Source: Rhodobiaceae bacterium (lineage in GTDB: Bacteria > Pseudomonadota > Alphaproteobacteria > Micropepsales > Micropepsaceae). From it: 7,498 nucleotides of DNA. This document shows positions 5,945 through 7,498 of this stretch, piece after piece. The stretch's first letter is position 1; every line of letters starts with the position of its first letter. Below the pieces are notes generated by a model, which saw nothing but the letters and a program-made list of their open reading frames with translations, was not told where the DNA came from and ran no database searches. The stretch spans positions 1 to 7,498 of the forward strand of contig VFKO01000243.1 of NCBI GenBank assembly GCA_009885515.1, written 5' to 3'. A program made the translations under genes and the position numbers.

Positions 5945-6682
5945 TCACAGCTCCTCAACGCCTTCAGGCTTCCGCGACCGCCGCTTAAGCCAACGAACGC
6001 CCATCAAATCGGAAATTGACACCAAAGCCCGGTCCAAAGTGCCATACTTCGAAATCCCGTGCGAGCGTGGCCGGTGATGCACATCAACATGCGTGATCCT
6101 GTAACCCTCGCGCAACATCAAGGCCGGCATGAAACGGTGAATGTGGTCGAAATAGGGTAAGGCCAGAAACGCGTCGCGAGAGAATAGCTTCAATCCGCAT
6201 CCCGTATCCCGCGTGCCGTCCTTTAACAACCATTGCCGCACGCCGTTGCCGAACCGCGATGACAGCCGTTTCACCCAATTGTCTTCTCGTTTTCGTCGTT
6301 GTCCAGCAACAAGACCAAGCGTGGGTGAACCCGGGCTAACCCGTGACCACATGGCAAGCAAGCTTGGAATATCCGCCGGATCGTTTTGGCCGTCACCGTC
6401 CAGTGTCGCAACGAGCAATCCGCGTGCGGCGACGACACCCGTTCGCACGGCTCGGCTTTGACCTGAATTCATTTTGTGGCGCAATACTCTAAGCTCAGGT
6501 GATTGGGCTTTTGCAGCCACCAGGGCGGCAACAGTGCCATCCCGGCTGCCGTCATCGACGAACAGGACTTCAAAAGACACTTTTCCACGCAATGCCGCAC
6601 AAATTTCATTGAGCAGCGGCACTGCATTCTCAACCTCGTCTTTCACGGGCACTACAACTGAAAGTTCAAGCGTGTTTGCCAT
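5945..6682 (-). CDS. Family 2 glycosyltransferase, DPM1-like polyprenyl-phosphate sugar transferase
   Basis: From the ATG at 6682 the protein has 245 residues and a single GT-A domain. Key motifs are VVVPVKDE (9-16), the nucleotide-binding FVDDGSRDGT (41-50), MNSGQSRAVRTG (71-82), the metal-site region LDGDGQNDP (94-102), DTGCGLKLF (159-167), HIHRFMP (180-186) and HGISKYG (208-214). This is the pattern of dolichyl/undecaprenyl-phosphate mannose, GlcN or GalA synthases (DPM1, ArnC, RgtE-like). It would move a sugar from a nucleotide donor to a lipid phosphate at the cytoplasmic face. Unlike ArnC it has no C-terminal membrane helices and ends with a basic RWLKRRSRKP stretch. The LAB_N gene follows within 7 bases. 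An adjacent in-frame ATG at 6685 and a TTG at 6703 are alternative starts; a run of six G just upstream best fits 6682. The sugar cannot be inferred. Confidence 0.93.
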   Translation of the reverse strand: MANTLELSVVVPVKDEVENAVPLLNEICAALRGKVSFEVLFVDDGSRDGTVAALVAAKAQSPELRVLRHKMNSGQSRAVRTGVVAARGLLVATLDGDGQNDPADIPSLLAMWSRVSPGSPTLGLVAGQRRKREDNWVKRLSSRFGNGVRQWLLKDGTRDTGCGLKLFSRDAFLALPYFDHIHRFMPALMLREGYRITHVDVHHRPRSHGISKYGTLDRALVSISDLMGVRWLKRRSRKPEGVEEL

Positions 6683-6685
6683 CAT

Positions 6686-6962
6686 GCCCCCCGGCGATGC
6701 CAAGAGCTCGAAGCAGGTTCTGCTGCGTCATTTTCCTGCACAAATGGCAAGGTGGTAGTCTCCAATGAAATGATCGCGCGCCTTATACAAGTGCGGCCAC
6801 CTTCCCGCCAGAGGTTAATACGCGAGTGGGGACTAGCGGCGGGGACGCCGGACCCACTATCACGCATATGAGCATGTCCTTTCGTTGCTACGATCACCGT
6901 GTCACATTTGCAGCAGCGTGTGCGGTAGAAATCCGCTAAGAATTGCGCACCTGGCCCATTCC
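6686..6962. other. Divergent intergenic region between the GT2 and PMT-type glycosyltransferase genes
   Basis: About 280 bases separate two divergent glycosyltransferase genes, so promoters in both directions are expected. On the minus strand TATAAG (6788-6783) could be a -10 element for the GT2 unit, with a poor -35 (CTGGCG) 18 bases upstream and a leader of about 100 bases. I see no clear promoter for the + gene. Short frames on both strands show no recognisable protein. Confidence 0.35.
6826..6857. repeat. Nested imperfect inverted repeat in the divergent intergenic region
   Basis: The outer arms GTGGG (6826-6830) and CCCAC (6853-6857) enclose an inner stem CGGCG (6837-6841) / CGCCG (6846-6850) with a four-base GGGA loop. 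The two stems are separated by an unpaired bulge of six bases on one side and two on the other. No T-run follows on either strand, so it is not a typical terminator. It could be an operator or RNA structure, or a chance of GC-rich sequence. Confidence 0.3.
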
Positions 6963-7498
6963 ATGGTTAACCCTTCTATGCAAACTCGCCGCTCCGCCGC
7001 TTCATACGATTCCTCCAGCCTTTGGTCCCTGATGCTCGCCCACCCGCGGGCAGCCTTGGTCGCATTATGTCTGTTGATGTACCTGCCCGGGATCGCTTCT
7101 CTGCCCCCGCTGGACCGCGATGAATCGCGCTTTACCCAGGCATCGAAACAGATGATCGAGTCCGGTGATTTCATAGAGATTCGTTTTCAGAATGATCCGC
7201 GCAACAAAAAGCCGGTTGGCATCCATTGGATGCAATCCATCACCGCGGGCTGGCTATCAGGTGAACCCTACAATTTAATTTGGGCCTATCGCATACCGTC
7301 ATTGATCGCGGGCATTCTGGCAACCCTGTTCGTCTTTGGCATTGGCCGAAAGCTGTTTGACGAGGAAGTGGGGCTGATCAGCGCCGGGTTAATGGCATCC
7401 TCGCTATTGCTCATAGGCGAAGCTCACATTGCCAAAACGGATGCAGTGCTCTTGGCATGCGTGACAGGGGCGCAGCTCCTTGTTGCCCATTTCTTCAT
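6963..7498 (+). CDS. ArnT/PMT-type (GT39) integral-membrane glycosyltransferase, N-terminal part (3' end outside window)
   Basis: The frame is open from ATG 6963 to the window edge (178 residues). A cytoplasmic N-terminus is followed by a first membrane helix (about 30-47, ALVALCLLMYLPGIASL). Next comes LPPLDRDESRFTQASKQMI (47-65), the first periplasmic loop with the acidic DRDE motif (51-54) needed in the PMT/ArnT family. FQNDPRNKKPVGIHWMQ (75-91) is another hallmark of the bacterial family. Further membrane helices are near 110-127 and 136-151, and HIAKTDAVL (155-163) matches the conserved A..TD..L segment. Full-length members have about 500-600 residues. They transfer a sugar from polyprenyl phosphate to lipid A, protein or other acceptors at the periplasmic face. 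The divergent DPM1-like GT2 could supply the donor. The start is the first of two close ATGs (6963, 6978); neither has a good ribosome site. Confidence 0.93.
   Translation, partial: MVNPSMQTRRSAASYDSSSLWSLMLAHPRAALVALCLLMYLPGIASLPPLDRDESRFTQASKQMIESGDFIEIRFQNDPRNKKPVGIHWMQSITAGWLSGEPYNLIWAYRIPSLIAGILATLFVFGIGRKLFDEEVGLISAGLMASSLLLIGEAHIAKTDAVLLACVTGAQLLVAHFF

Noticed and set aside
6682..6897. Minus-strand frame of 71 codons in the divergent region
   Set aside because: No family pattern. It overlaps the start of the GT2 gene in another frame and has no ribosome site.
6902..7174. Minus-strand frame of 90 codons
   Set aside because: It is antisense to the well-supported start of the PMT-type glycosyltransferase gene, with no motif.

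Overview
The window looks like ordinary chromosomal DNA of an alphaproteobacterium, possibly of the Hyphomonadaceae/Caulobacterales type. This rests on a mid-50s GC content judged by eye, the style of the proteins (the ACGD..T.LP tail of the pentapeptide-repeat protein, a PAS-GGDEF-EAL protein, a stand-alone LAB_N protein beside a DPM1-like glycosyltransferase and an ArnT-like enzyme), and compact gene packing. The lineage is an inference from protein style, not a database result. I see no tRNA, rRNA, CRISPR array, insertion sequence, attachment site or phage gene.

Layout. (1) Positions 1-227, + strand: the tail of a pentapeptide-repeat protein. (2) 278-2026, - strand: a c-di-GMP protein with a PAS-like region, a degenerate GGDEF domain and an EAL domain whose catalytic residues look intact. 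(3) About 2027-2512: a mostly empty stretch that may end in a small + strand gene whose stop codon overlaps the stop of the next gene. (4) 2509-3650, - strand: an enoyl-CoA hydratase/isomerase-family gene coupled through an ATGA overlap to a small helix-turn-helix regulator. (5) 3740-4795, + strand: a Rieske-type non-heme iron oxygenase, divergent from the crotonase gene. (6) 4887-5036, + strand: a possible 49-residue membrane microprotein. It is followed by a perfect 14-bp hairpin terminator that serves the opposite strand. (7) 5089-6682, - strand: a DPM1-like family 2 glycosyltransferase, a stand-alone LAB_N membrane protein and a four-helix membrane protein, read in that order. (8) 6963 to the window end, + strand: the start of an ArnT/PMT-type (GT39) integral-membrane glycosyltransferase, divergent from region 7.

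How the genes fit together. Regions 7 and 8 form the clearest functional module. The GT2 enzyme would load a sugar from a nucleotide donor onto a polyprenyl phosphate at the cytoplasmic face. The small LAB_N protein may anchor it or help move the lipid-sugar across the membrane. The PMT-type enzyme would then transfer the sugar on the periplasmic side, for example to lipid A or another envelope acceptor. The crotonase and its regulator suggest acyl-CoA metabolism. The Rieske oxygenase has no ferredoxin or reductase gene in view. The EAL protein probably lowers c-di-GMP.

I found no convincing undescribed multi-gene system. The most interesting items are the soluble-GT2/LAB_N pairing, the unusual active site of the crotonase and its coupled regulator, and two candidate microproteins.
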